Shown: positions 16,005 through 24,371, counted from the stretch's first letter. The stretch: 38,464 nt of DNA from Actinobacteria bacterium 13_1_40CM_66_12 (GCA_001917895.1 MNEW01000056.1:1-38464), one strand, 5' to 3'. Made by a program: numbers and translations. Notes: generated from the letters alone by a model not told the origin.

Positions 16005-16103
16005 ATGCAGCGAGAGGCCGTTATCGTGTTTGGCGCAGCGCTGGTCCTAGTTTGCCTCTACTGGACCTACGGCTATTTCCGCAAGCGCTCCAGGAGAGGC
16101 TAG
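16005..16103 (+). CDS. Possible 32-aa single-span membrane microprotein
   Basis: An ATG at 16005 opens 32 codons: a short polar start (MQREA), a hydrophobic stretch (VIVFGAALVLVCLYW), then TYGYFRKRSRRG, a strongly basic end. This is a one-helix membrane protein that would sit with its C-terminus inside. It fills the gap between the MBL gene (divergent) and the ParA partner (convergent), and its stop overlaps that partner's stop. No Shine-Dalgarno is clear. The call rests on composition only. Confidence 0.4.
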   Translation: MQREAVIVFGAALVLVCLYWTYGYFRKRSRRG

Positions 16104-16393
16104 TCTGGCACCTCGCCCTGAACCTTAATTCGCAGCGCGTCCAAAGCATCGAATTTGTCCAGCGGCTGCTTCGGCCGAACACGATCGGGATACTTCGCCG
16201 TCTGAATCGCCTCGAGCAACAGCTCGATCTCCTCAGGCGTGAAGTTCAGCGTCCGAAGGACGACCTCCTTGACCTTTTCGTGCCGATCGACCGCGCCGCG
16301 TATCACCTCATCGGTGTCGGTGACGACCTGCGGCCGAGTCGGCCGGAACAGCTCTTCCGATCCCGCGAGCGAAACGCGCTTAAAAGTGGTCAT
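16100..16393 (-). CDS. Unrecognised 97-aa partner of ParA
   Basis: The start codon overlaps the ParA stop as ATGA, so the two are almost certainly translated together. The protein begins MTTFKRVSLAGSEELFRPTR and ends with LRIKVQGEV. It is charged, has no membrane segment, and its centre (EKVKEVVLRTLNFTPEEIEL) looks helical. It lacks ParB features I would expect, such as the GERRxRA box or a helix-turn-helix, and its length is far below ParB. It may be a small adaptor or regulator of the ATPase. I cannot name the family. Confidence 0.75.
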   Translation of the reverse strand: MTTFKRVSLAGSEELFRPTRPQVVTDTDEVIRGAVDRHEKVKEVVLRTLNFTPEEIELLLEAIQTAKYPDRVRPKQPLDKFDALDALRIKVQGEVPD

Positions 16394-17160
16394 GGCTGTC
16401 TGTGATTCTCCAATACCCGTGTTGCCAATGCACGATACGACCTTGCGCCGTCCGAGTCCTTCGCGTATTGAAGGATCGACATCCCCGCCAGGGGCGTCTC
16501 CGCGAATCGGATCGAGTCGGTGACGCCGAAGTCGTAAACCTTGTCGCCGTACTTCTCCTTGACGGCGGCGAGCACCTCTTGTGAATGCAGCGCCCGCGAC
16601 TTGTAGAGCGTGGGGAGGATGCCGATGAGCTCGAGTCGTGGGTTGAGCCTGCGCTTCACGCGCTCCATGGTGATCAACAGCTCTTGCATTCCTTTCAGCG
16701 CGAGGAACTCCGCCTGCAGCGGCACCAGCACCTCGTCGGCCGCCACCAATGCATTGATGACGATCAGGTCGAGCGATGGCGGGCAGTCGATGATGATGAA
16801 GTCGTAGCGCTTCTGCGCAGCCTCGAGCTTGTCGCGAAGGATGCTCTCGCGCCCGATCTCGTTGATGAGCTGGTTGTCGGCGCCGGCCAGCTCTACGTCC
16901 GCCGGGATGTAGTGGACGCCCATCTGCGGAGCTTCCTGCACGACGTCGGTCACGGTGGTATCCGGGTCGACCAAGAGGTGGTAGATGGTCTTCTCCAGCT
17001 CGGCTGGAGGCTTCATGTACAGGGTCAGGTGGCCCTGCGCGTCGAGATCGATGAGCAGGACGCGCTGGCCGATCTCCGCGAGTGCTGCGCCTAGGTTGAC
17101 GGCGGTGGTGGTTTTGCCCACACCACCCTTTTGCATGGCGACGGCTATCGTTCGGGCCAA
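16390..17160 (-). CDS. parA: ParA/Soj-family ATPase
   Basis: This encodes 256 aa, starting with TTG 17160 (MARTIAVAMQ), or ATG 17136 if shorter. KGGVGKTTTAVNLG at residues 11-24 is the deviant Walker A of ParA/MinD ATPases, with the signature Lys11. LLIDLDAQGHLT and FIIIDCPPSLDLIVINAL are the A' and B motifs. These dimerising ATPases position chromosomes, plasmids or protein assemblies on the nucleoid. No parB gene is next to it. Instead the 97-aa gene overlaps its end, which argues for an orphan ParA that may place something other than the origin. Confidence 0.92.
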   Translation of the reverse strand: MARTIAVAMQKGGVGKTTTAVNLGAALAEIGQRVLLIDLDAQGHLTLYMKPPAELEKTIYHLLVDPDTTVTDVVQEAPQMGVHYIPADVELAGADNQLINEIGRESILRDKLEAAQKRYDFIIIDCPPSLDLIVINALVAADEVLVPLQAEFLALKGMQELLITMERVKRRLNPRLELIGILPTLYKSRALHSQEVLAAVKEKYGDKVYDFGVTDSIRFAETPLAGMSILQYAKDSDGARSYRALATRVLENHRQP

Positions 17161-17235
17161 GAGTGACCCGAGTCTAACCGAAGCTAGGCAGGACCGCCCG
17201 CGCGGGACCCGGCTCTATCATTTTCCGCGGGGTTC

Positions 17236-17916
17236 GTGATCCCACTGATCTCAGCCGTGGTCGGCGCAGCCTTCGCGTTTGTCGTCGGCCGGCAGTACCT
17301 CGCACGCCGCAGGCCCTACCAGGCTGTTTGGGCCCTCGCCCTGGCCATGTTCGGCGTGGCCGCCGCGTTCGAATCCGCCGGCCAACTGGCAGGCTGGTCC
17401 GATGCGACCTACAAGGGTTACTACCTGTTCGGCGGCCTGCTGAACGTCGGATGGCTCGGAATCGGCTCGTTCCTCTTGATGGCACCTCCCCGCGCGGGCC
17501 GGGTCGCCGTAATCGTAATGGCCATCATCTCGTTGGTATCTGTCGTGGCCGTGCTCGCATCGCACACCAGCCCAACGCTGCTGAAGACCCAGGTCCCGGC
17601 CCGCGGGGCGATCGACGTTCCAGCTGTGCTGCCATTGATCACCAACCTCGGCGGATCGCTGCTGCTCGTCGGCGGGGCGGCCTGGTCGGCCTGGAAGTCC
17701 GCCCGGGGCGGCGCGCCGCGGAACCGGGTCCTCGGTCTTGCCATCCTGGCCGCGGGGGCCTTCATCGTCGCCGGCGGTCACAGCTACGCGCAGACGAAAG
17801 GCGTCTATGTCGCTCAGCCGGTCAGCGAAGCGTTGGGCATCGTGGCGATGTTCGCGGGCTACCTCGTCGTCGAAGCTCGGCGCGCGACGGCGCCGTCGAA
17901 ACCGAGGATCGCATGA
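17236..17916 (+). CDS. Polytopic membrane protein of unknown function
   Basis: This encodes 226 aa from GTG 17236 with about seven hydrophobic segments and short loops. Features seen include FVVGRQYLARRRPYQAVWAL after the first helix, ESAGQLAGWSDATYKGYYLF and a final helix before VVEARRATAPSKPRIA. I do not recognise a family. It diverges from parA with a 75-nt gap that holds a TATCAT hexamer at 17216-17221, and its stop overlaps the start of the CvpA-like gene (ATGA), so these two membrane proteins are probably made together. Confidence 0.75.
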   Translation: MIPLISAVVGAAFAFVVGRQYLARRRPYQAVWALALAMFGVAAAFESAGQLAGWSDATYKGYYLFGGLLNVGWLGIGSFLLMAPPRAGRVAVIVMAIISLVSVVAVLASHTSPTLLKTQVPARGAIDVPAVLPLITNLGGSLLLVGGAAWSAWKSARGGAPRNRVLGLAILAAGAFIVAGGHSYAQTKGVYVAQPVSEALGIVAMFAGYLVVEARRATAPSKPRIA

Positions 17917-18650
17917 TCATCGACATCGCGATCGTCCTCGTGCTGCTCCTGGCGCTGGTGCTTGGATATCAGCGCGGCGTGATTCAGCCGCTGATGGCCG
18001 AGATCTTCTTCTTCGGCACGCTGCTCGTGATCTTCCGGTTCCACGACACGTACACGAACGAGATGCAAAAGCTCCTTCACCTCAACGCGGTTCTGAGCGT
18101 GTTCGTGGCGCTGATCCTGGCTGTGATCATCGGCGCGATCGGAGGTGCGATTGGAGGCGCTTTCCACCGCCTCGAAGCGATCCGGGGCGTCGACGGCCTG
18201 CTCGGGATCTTCGTTCACGTCGCCGTGACGCTGGTCGTCATCTACCTCGCCGTCGCGGCCCTGGTCACCCTCGACAACGCGTTCGAGCCCACTCTGAAAA
18301 CCGCGAACTTGACGTTGGCCCAGGTCAACCAGCTCGAGACCTGGATCCTGTCCAACCCGATCACCGCGGCGATGGTGTCCAAGCAGGATCTCGCGGCGTT
18401 GAAGACCGCCGCGAACAAATCCACGGGCGCGAGCATCGACTCGGTCGGCGGCATCCACCAGCTGCAGCAGATCTACGTTGACTTTCTGCAGCCGCAGCTG
18501 CACAGCTCGAGAGCTGTGCCGGTCGTGCTCTCCATCGGATCTCACATTCCGGTGATAGGTCACGTCGGACCCAGCGACCTCAAGCCGATCCCGACTCCGG
18601 CGCCATCTCCGAAAGTGAGCCCCTCACCCAGCCCGAAACACTCTCCGTAG
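17913..18650 (+). CDS. CvpA-like membrane protein with proline-rich tail
   Basis: This encodes 245 aa from ATG 17913. The first half starts MIIDIAIVLVLLLALVLGYQ and has three to four hydrophobic helices with an Arg-Gly after the first, as in CvpA/colicin V production-family proteins. The second half is a soluble segment with LAQVNQLETWILSNP and a C-terminal Pro/Ser/Lys-rich tail (PTPAPSPK-type). CvpA proteins influence envelope stress and secretion, but their mechanism is poorly known. The tail looks extracytoplasmic and disordered. The stop lies 6 nt before the acyl-CoA dehydrogenase gene. Confidence 0.75.
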   Translation: MIIDIAIVLVLLLALVLGYQRGVIQPLMAEIFFFGTLLVIFRFHDTYTNEMQKLLHLNAVLSVFVALILAVIIGAIGGAIGGAFHRLEAIRGVDGLLGIFVHVAVTLVVIYLAVAALVTLDNAFEPTLKTANLTLAQVNQLETWILSNPITAAMVSKQDLAALKTAANKSTGASIDSVGGIHQLQQIYVDFLQPQLHSSRAVPVVLSIGSHIPVIGHVGPSDLKPIPTPAPSPKVSPSPSPKHSP

Positions 18651-18656
18651 GTTCGC

Positions 18657-19856
18657 GTGCTCGACCTGGCGCTGACACCTGACCAGGAGCAGCTCGTGGC
18701 GACGGTCCGCGACTTCTGCGCCAAGGAGTTCGCGCCCACGATCGCGGCCAACGACCGGGAAGGCCGTCACGACCCCAAGATCTTCGCCAAGCTCGCCTCC
18801 ATCGGCCTCCCGGGAGTGTGCTTCCCGCAGCGCTATGGCGGCCATGGTCTCGACTACCTCTCGCTCGGCCTGGTGTGCGAGGAGCTCGAGTACGTCGACA
18901 CCACCTACCGCACCGTGCTCTCGGTGCACGTGGGCTTGGTCGGCATGGGTCTTTACACGTGGGCCGACGAAGAACAGAAGCAGCGCTGGCTCGTCCCGAT
19001 GGCATCGGGCCAGAAGCTGGCCTGCTACGGGCTCACCGAGCCGAACGCGGGCTCGGATGTGGCTTCAATGCAGTCGACCGCGCGTCGCACAGGCGACACC
19101 TATGTGCTGAACGGACAGAAGATCTGGGTTTCGGACGCGGACACCGCCGACTTCATGCTCGTGTTCGCCAAGACCGATCCGAAGGCCGGAAGCCGCGGCG
19201 TCACTGCCTTCATGCTCGATCGGGCCGCAGCCGGCAAAGCGCTCCGCACCGAACCGATCACCGACCGGCTCGGCATCCGCGCCGGTGACGTCGGCTCGAT
19301 CTTCATGTCCGATGTCGAGGTGTCCGAGCGTGATCGCATCGGCGATGAGGGCGATGGGTTCAAGATCGCCATGAGCTGCCTCGACAACGGGCGCTTCACG
19401 GTCGCCGCGGGCGCCACCGGCACGATCCGCGCCTGCCTCGACGCGTCGGTGAAATACGCTCGCGAGCGCAAGACGTTTGGCCAGGAGATCGGCCGCTACC
19501 AGCTGGTGCAGCAGATGATCGCCCGGATGTCGCGTGACTACGAGATCTGCCGCCTCCTCTACTTCAAGGTGGCCTGGATGAAGAACAAGGGCCTCCGGCA
19601 CACCCGTGATGTGTCGGTGGCCAAGCAGTACGCCACCGATGCCGCGTTCAACGCCGCCCACGACGCCATCGAGGTGCATGGCGCCTATGGATACTCGGCC
19701 GAGTACCCCGTCGAGCGCTTCCTGCGCAATGCGCGAGCCCCGATCATCTACGAGGGCACGCGCGAGGTCCACACGATCTTGCAGGGCGAGTACGCCCTCG
19801 GCTACCGCGAGGACCGTCCAGTCAAGAAGTCGCTCCCGCCTTACGACCCCGATTGA
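18657..19856 (+). CDS. Acyl-CoA dehydrogenase
   Basis: This encodes 399 aa from GTG 18657. FAD and substrate motifs are clear: CYGLTEPNAGSDVASM in the middle domain, KIWVSDADTADFMLVFA, RKTFGQEIGRYQLVQQMIARM, and IEVHGAYGYSAEYPVERFLR. Glu366 in PIIYEGTREVHT is at the catalytic-base position of the short-chain group. It would oxidise an acyl-CoA to its 2-enoyl-CoA and pass electrons to ETF. The glutaryl-CoA dehydrogenase branch looks similar and cannot be excluded. Its end overlaps the MFS start (TGATG), so it belongs to the same operon as transporter, ureohydrolase and oxidase. Confidence 0.92.
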   Translation: MLDLALTPDQEQLVATVRDFCAKEFAPTIAANDREGRHDPKIFAKLASIGLPGVCFPQRYGGHGLDYLSLGLVCEELEYVDTTYRTVLSVHVGLVGMGLYTWADEEQKQRWLVPMASGQKLACYGLTEPNAGSDVASMQSTARRTGDTYVLNGQKIWVSDADTADFMLVFAKTDPKAGSRGVTAFMLDRAAAGKALRTEPITDRLGIRAGDVGSIFMSDVEVSERDRIGDEGDGFKIAMSCLDNGRFTVAAGATGTIRACLDASVKYARERKTFGQEIGRYQLVQQMIARMSRDYEICRLLYFKVAWMKNKGLRHTRDVSVAKQYATDAAFNAAHDAIEVHGAYGYSAEYPVERFLRNARAPIIYEGTREVHTILQGEYALGYREDRPVKKSLPPYDPD

Positions 19857-21190
19857 TGGCGGTGGCTGTCCGCCGGTCGTGGTCGCGGCTGACGCAGTTG
19901 GACTTCGTTCTTCTGTCGGTCTACTGGATTGCGATCGGCTATCTGTGGTCGAGCCTGGGCGGCCTGATCCTGCCCGACCTCGTCGCCCACCTGGTGGGCA
20001 ACGAGCACAAGGGATCGGCCCTCGGCGTGCTGGAAGGGGTCGGCTCGCTGATGGCCGTGGTGTGGCAGCCGCTGGTCGGCTCGTACTCGGACCGCACCCG
20101 CACGCGGTTCGGCCGCCGCCACCCCTTCATCGTCGCCGGCACCGTCGGCGACGTGATCTTCCTGATCGGAATCGCGCTGTCGGGCACCTACTGGCTGGTG
20201 CTTGTCTTCTACTTCCTCTTGCAGACCGCGTCGAACACCGCCCAGGGGCCGTACCAGGGCCTGCTGCCGGACGTCGTGCCGGAAGCCCAGCGGGGCACAG
20301 CCTCCGGCTACTACGGCGCGGCGAACATCATCGGCATACTCGTGGGCACCGTGGGAGGTGGCTACATCCTCTCCCACTTCGGCCGGACCACGGCAATTCT
20401 CTGCATCTGCGTCTTGCTGGTGGTGACGATGCTGCCGACCGTGTTGTTCATCCCCGATCGCACCGAACCCACGAGGAGCCAGTTCGAGAGTCTTAGACAA
20501 GCGGTGACGAGCACGTTTTCCCGCCCGCTTGCATATCCAGCCTTCCTCTGGTTGATGGCCTCCCGGCTTTTGATCCTGATGGGCCTGGTCGGGCTGCAAA
20601 GCTTCGTTCTCTACTACTTCAGTGACGTGTTCTATGGCGGGCAAATCGATAACGCTGTCACCGCGGCATACACACTTCAGGGCCTGGTGATCGTGTCCGC
20701 CCTCGTGATCTCGTTGCCGGCGGCGCGAGCTTCAGACCGTTTCGGGCGACGGCCCTTGATCCTCACCGGCGGCCTGCTTGGCGCGGCCGGCGTTTTGATA
20801 CTCGTCTTCAGCCACTACCAGCTTCTGCCCGCGTCGTTGGTCGACCCGCTCGCCCACGCTCTGAAGGTATCGACGCTGGCGGCGCAAGCGACCCTCGTGG
20901 GCGTTTTGATCGGGATCGGTTATGGGCTCTTTTTCTCGGTCGACTGGGCGTTCATCCAGGACATCATTCCGCCGGGAGAGGCCGGCCTGTTCATGGGCTT
21001 CAGCAACATTGCGAGCGCTGGCTCCGGGGTCATTGCACGTTTTGTCGGGGGTTTTCTGCTCGAGTTCAACAACGGGCCGAAGCTGCTCGGCCTGCCGGGC
21101 GGGTACCCGGTCATATTCACCGTGTTCTTCATCTGGTTGCTGGTCGGCGGCCTCCTCATCCTGAAAGTTCCGGAGATGCGCAAGAAATGA
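19856..21190 (+). CDS. MFS transporter (GPH/sucrose-type symporter branch)
   Basis: This encodes 444 aa with about twelve membrane helices. The loop after helix two reads SYSDRTRTRFGRRHPF, the extended DRxxxRxGRR motif of the sugar symporter (GPH/SUT) branch. A second copy (SDRFGRRP) follows helix eight. GYYGAANIIGILVGTVGGGY is helix five. These are proton-coupled importers of sugars or other small organics. I start it at ATG 19856 (TTG 19853 is one codon upstream). The substrate is not readable, but the operon context suggests an organic nitrogen or acid compound. Confidence 0.88.
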   Translation: MAVAVRRSWSRLTQLDFVLLSVYWIAIGYLWSSLGGLILPDLVAHLVGNEHKGSALGVLEGVGSLMAVVWQPLVGSYSDRTRTRFGRRHPFIVAGTVGDVIFLIGIALSGTYWLVLVFYFLLQTASNTAQGPYQGLLPDVVPEAQRGTASGYYGAANIIGILVGTVGGGYILSHFGRTTAILCICVLLVVTMLPTVLFIPDRTEPTRSQFESLRQAVTSTFSRPLAYPAFLWLMASRLLILMGLVGLQSFVLYYFSDVFYGGQIDNAVTAAYTLQGLVIVSALVISLPAARASDRFGRRPLILTGGLLGAAGVLILVFSHYQLLPASLVDPLAHALKVSTLAAQATLVGVLIGIGYGLFFSVDWAFIQDIIPPGEAGLFMGFSNIASAGSGVIARFVGGFLLEFNNGPKLLGLPGGYPVIFTVFFIWLLVGGLLILKVPEMRKK

Positions 21191-21197
21191 ACAAGAA

Positions 21198-22088
21198 ATG
21201 AAAGAGATGAACGTCGCCGGACTCACGCCTTGGGGTGGGCTAGCGGGCCATTCCATTGACACCGCCGACGTCATCGTGGCGGGCATCGCATACGACGGCT
21301 CGGCCGTCTATCGCAAAGGCGCCGCCCAGGCCCCGATGCGCATACGCGACCTCTCCGCGGTCATGCCACCGGTAACCGAAGACGCGCGCCCGCTGGACGG
21401 GCTCAAGGTGCACGACCTCGGCGACCTCGATGCGGGGGCCGACATCGAAACTGGCTGGTCGGATGTCGCCGACCGGCTCGCCGGCCTCCCGCCCTCGGCG
21501 CTGCTCACCGTGCTGGGCGGTGATCACTGCACCGCCATCGCGACCCTGGCTGCGCAGGCGCGGCGCCATCCGGACCTCGCCGTGTTGTGGGTCGACGCGC
21601 ACCCCGATCTGTGCGACTTCTCGCGCGGAGGCCGCTGGACTTGCGGCTGCGCGATGCGCCGGGCGCTCGAGGTCTCTAGCATCGGCCCGGCCCGCGTGGT
21701 CATCGCCGGCGGGCGCGACTACGACCCTGAGGAGCTCGAGTTCATCCGCGCGCGCGGCATGCTCCTGGTGTCGGCCTCGGAGCTCGCCGGCGACAGCGGT
21801 TCGGCGCGCATGGTCGCCGATGCGCTGGACGGCAAGAGCCTGCACATCTCATTCGACATCGACGCCCTCGACCCCGCGTTTGCGCCCGGCACCGAGATTC
21901 CCTCGGCCGGAGGGCTCTCTACGCGCCAGGCGCTCGACTTCCTGCGCATCGCCACGGCGGGCTCGAAGCTAGTTGGACTGGACGTCGTCGAGGTGTCGCC
22001 GCCATTCGACCATGGAGACATCACCACCCTCGCCGCTCTGAAAGTGATCTTCGAGTTCTGGGGATTGTTCTGGCATGGAAAGCGCTGA
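21198..22088 (+). CDS. Ureohydrolase (arginase/agmatinase fold) with the conserved catalytic His replaced by Cys
   Basis: This encodes 296 aa. All metal ligands of the family are seen: GGDH (His110), DAHPD (Asp133, His135, Asp137) and SFDIDALDP (Asp220, Asp222), followed by GTEIPSAGGLS. These two-manganese enzymes split guanidino compounds to urea and an amine or amino acid. The site that reads SHG or SHA in agmatinases, 14 residues after the DAH His, is TCG here (Cys149). That His is thought to shuttle protons. Arginase, agmatinase, guanidinobutyrase and guanidinopropionase cannot be separated by eye. ATG 21207 is an alternative start. The end overlaps the FAD oxidase by 14 nt. Confidence 0.88.
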   Translation: MKEMNVAGLTPWGGLAGHSIDTADVIVAGIAYDGSAVYRKGAAQAPMRIRDLSAVMPPVTEDARPLDGLKVHDLGDLDAGADIETGWSDVADRLAGLPPSALLTVLGGDHCTAIATLAAQARRHPDLAVLWVDAHPDLCDFSRGGRWTCGCAMRRALEVSSIGPARVVIAGGRDYDPEELEFIRARGMLLVSASELAGDSGSARMVADALDGKSLHISFDIDALDPAFAPGTEIPSAGGLSTRQALDFLRIATAGSKLVGLDVVEVSPPFDHGDITTLAALKVIFEFWGLFWHGKR

Positions 22089-23217
22089 CGTCGTCATCGC
22101 CGGCGGCGGGATCATGGGCTGCGCCCTCGCCTACCAGCTGAGCAAGCGGAACGTCGACGTGCTTCTGCTCGAGCGCGAGACGTTGGGCTCGCAGTCGACC
22201 GGCAAATGCGCCGGCGGCGTGCGACAACAGTTCTCGAGCGAGGGCAACGTCCGCCTGCAGCGGATGGCCGTGGCAATCCTCGAGCGATTCGACGAGGAGA
22301 TCGGGCACCCGGCGGACTTCCGGCAGATCGGCTACATGTTCGTGCTCACCCAGCCGCAGCAGGTCGAGGACTTCCACCACAACATGGAGATGTGGCATCG
22401 CGTCGGCCTGACCGAGGCCCGGTGGGTTGACCCGACGGAGGCCGCGCGTATGGTGCCGATCCTGAACGTCGAGGATGTTCTCGGCTGCACGTTCTGCCCT
22501 AGTGACGGAATCGCCAGCCCGGCCGACGTCACGTCGGGCTACGCAGCGGCCGCCCGGCGTCTTGGCGCGCGTTTGAAAGAAGGTGTGGCCGTCACCGGAA
22601 TCGATGTCGCCTCAGGACGGGTGCAGGGCGTGCGCACGACGGCGGGCGATGTGGCTACACGGCTGGTATTCGACTGCGCGGGGGCGTGGGCGCCGTCGAT
22701 CGGCCGCATGGCCGGCCTCGAGATTCCGATCCTGCCGTATCGCCGGCACATCGCGGTCACGGGAACGTTTCCGGCCGTGCCGCGCACGAATCCCATGACC
22801 GTCGACTTCCAGACCTCGCTCTATTTCCACCCGGAGGGGGATGGCGTCCTCATCGGCATGAGCGACCGCGAAGAGCCGCCGGGCTTCGTAACCGACGTCA
22901 ACTGGGACTTCCTCGAGAAGATGTTCGCGCAAGCGGCGCGACGAGCGCCGGCGCTTGCGAGCGCCGGCGTGAAGACGGCATGGGCCGGCCTCTACGAGAC
23001 GACGCCCGACCATCAGGCGATCCTCGGACCGATCCGCGAGTTGGAGGGGTTCTGGTGCGCGGCGGGGTTCAGCGGCCACGGATTCATGCAGGGCCCGGCA
23101 GCGGCACTGCTCCTAAGCCAGCTGCTGCTGGATCAGACCTCCGAAGTCGACATCACTTCCTTCGCGTACGAGCGATTCGCGAAGGGCTCACTGGTAAAAG
23201 AGCGCAACGTCATCTGA
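22075..23217 (+). CDS. FAD-dependent amine/amino-acid oxidase (DAO, sarcosine oxidase beta-like)
   Basis: This encodes 380 aa. The dinucleotide motif ADVVIAGGGIMGCALAYQL starts at residue 4, and STGKCAGGVRQQFS is the DAO/SoxB flavin loop. LYFHPEGDGVLIGMSD and AAGFSGHGFMQGPAAALLLS near the end are further family marks. Such enzymes oxidise the C-N bond of sarcosine, glycine, proline or N-alkyl amino acids to an imine. It overlaps the ureohydrolase gene, suggesting that the amine released by that enzyme, or its precursor, may be its substrate. A dehydrogenase acting with a carrier instead of oxygen is possible. Confidence 0.88.
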   Translation: MESADVVIAGGGIMGCALAYQLSKRNVDVLLLERETLGSQSTGKCAGGVRQQFSSEGNVRLQRMAVAILERFDEEIGHPADFRQIGYMFVLTQPQQVEDFHHNMEMWHRVGLTEARWVDPTEAARMVPILNVEDVLGCTFCPSDGIASPADVTSGYAAAARRLGARLKEGVAVTGIDVASGRVQGVRTTAGDVATRLVFDCAGAWAPSIGRMAGLEIPILPYRRHIAVTGTFPAVPRTNPMTVDFQTSLYFHPEGDGVLIGMSDREEPPGFVTDVNWDFLEKMFAQAARRAPALASAGVKTAWAGLYETTPDHQAILGPIRELEGFWCAAGFSGHGFMQGPAAALLLSQLLLDQTSEVDITSFAYERFAKGSLVKERNVI

Positions 23218-23445
23218 CTAACGGCGGATCAACACCGCCAGCAGGATCAAGCCCAGGCCCCCGATCAAGAGCAAACCCGAGCAGCCCGCCTGCACCACCG
23301 TGTAGACGATTCCGCCTGTGGCGCCATACGTGGCGGCGATCTCAGCCCGGCGCCTCCGCGTGCGAATCGCGGCCGCGATGCCTCCCGCTCCGATCAGCAC
23401 CGCGAACGCTCCCATGGCAATTCCGCCCGCCTCCTGGCCACTCAC
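23218..23445 (-). CDS. Small two-helix membrane protein
   Basis: This encodes about 75 aa from GTG 23445 (reading MSGQEAGGIAMGAF if GTG is Met), or 65 aa from ATG 23415, which has AGGAGG 14 nt upstream. Two hydrophobic helices (MGAFAVLIGAGGIAAAI and GLLLIGGLGLILLAVLI) are separated by a basic loop with RTRRRRAEIA. The stop directly abuts the stop of the FAD oxidase. No family recognised. Confidence 0.6.
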   Translation of the reverse strand: MSGQEAGGIAMGAFAVLIGAGGIAAAIRTRRRRAEIAATYGATGGIVYTVVQAGCSGLLLIGGLGLILLAVLIRR

Positions 23446-23448
23446 GGT

Positions 23449-23454
23449 TACGAT
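23449..23454 (+). promoter_or_regulatory. Candidate leaderless -10 (TACGAT) before GTG 23463
   Basis: TACGAT fits TANNNT and ends 8 nt before GTG 23463. No Shine-Dalgarno is present there, and the gene is not preceded by a same-strand overlap, so it needs its own promoter. Confidence 0.35.
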
Positions 23455-23462
23455 TCTGACCC

Positions 23463-24371
23463 GTGGCCAGGGTGCTCCTTCTCGGCTCGACCGGCTTTTT
23501 CGGCCGGGGAGTCGCACACAAGCTCATCGATGGCGGCCACCAGCTCAGGGTTCTCGTCCGCGATCCGATGAAGGCGGCGGCCTTCAAAGCCCGCGGAGCC
23601 CAGGTGCTGGTCGGCGACGCACTCAACCCCGCTGCGGTGGGACAGGCGGCACAGGGCACTGAGCACATCATCAGCCTGGTCGCGGTACGCCGGAACCGGC
23701 CGCAGTCGTTCCTCGAGGTCAACGTCGACGGGCCGCGGATCATGGCCGAGGCTGCCAAGGCCGCCGGGGCGAAGTCGGTGGTGCTCGTGAGTGCCATCGG
23801 CTCGCGCCTCGATCCGCACTACAAGTACTTCACGTCGCGCTGGATGGGCGAGCAGGAGCTGGCCAAGACCGGCGTGGCGGGCACGATCCTTCGTTTTTCG
23901 TTTGTGCTCGCCGAGGAAGGAGGGATCCTCAACGACTTCGAACGCGCCGCCAAGTTTGGTCCGTTTCTCATCATCCCGGGAGACGGCCAGACCAAGCTGC
24001 AGCCGATCCTGCGCGAGGACGCGTCGCGCTGCGTGGTCGAAGCAATCGACAAGCCCGATCTGCTCGGAAAGATCGTCGAGCTCGGCGGACCCGAGGTCTT
24101 GACCTACGAGACGCTCTTCGATTGGTTCATCCAGGGTCGTGGGATCCGCAAGCCCAAGCTGAAGCTGCCCGCTGCGCTTCTCGTTCCGGGCGCTGCGGTC
24201 ATGGAGACGCTTTTCAAGGATCCGGTCGTCACGCCCGACGAGATCAACATGATTCAGCTCGCCAACGTCGCCGACGGCATCGACTCCGTGAGCACGCATT
24301 TCGGCTGGCGGCCGACCGCCCCCAGCTCGTGGGTGCCGGCCCATTGGAAGAAGGCGCCGGCGCGGAAGTAG
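23463..24371 (+). CDS. NAD(P)-binding protein of the NDUFA9-like SDR group
   Basis: This encodes 302 aa from GTG 23463. VLLLGSTGFFGRGVAHKLID is the nucleotide-binding loop, followed by RVLVRDPMKAAAFKARGAQV, QVLVGDALNP, ISLVAVRR, VVLVSAIGS and GEQELAKTGVAGTILRFSFV. This order is typical of atypical SDRs related to complex I subunit NDUFA9, in which the Tyr/Lys pair is usually not conserved (here YFTSRWMGEQE). Such proteins bind NAD(P)H, and bacterial roles range from quinone or isoflavone-type reduction to assembly. The exact function is unknown. Confidence 0.85.
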   Translation: MARVLLLGSTGFFGRGVAHKLIDGGHQLRVLVRDPMKAAAFKARGAQVLVGDALNPAAVGQAAQGTEHIISLVAVRRNRPQSFLEVNVDGPRIMAEAAKAAGAKSVVLVSAIGSRLDPHYKYFTSRWMGEQELAKTGVAGTILRFSFVLAEEGGILNDFERAAKFGPFLIIPGDGQTKLQPILREDASRCVVEAIDKPDLLGKIVELGGPEVLTYETLFDWFIQGRGIRKPKLKLPAALLVPGAAVMETLFKDPVVTPDEINMIQLANVADGIDSVSTHFGWRPTAPSSWVPAHWKKAPARK

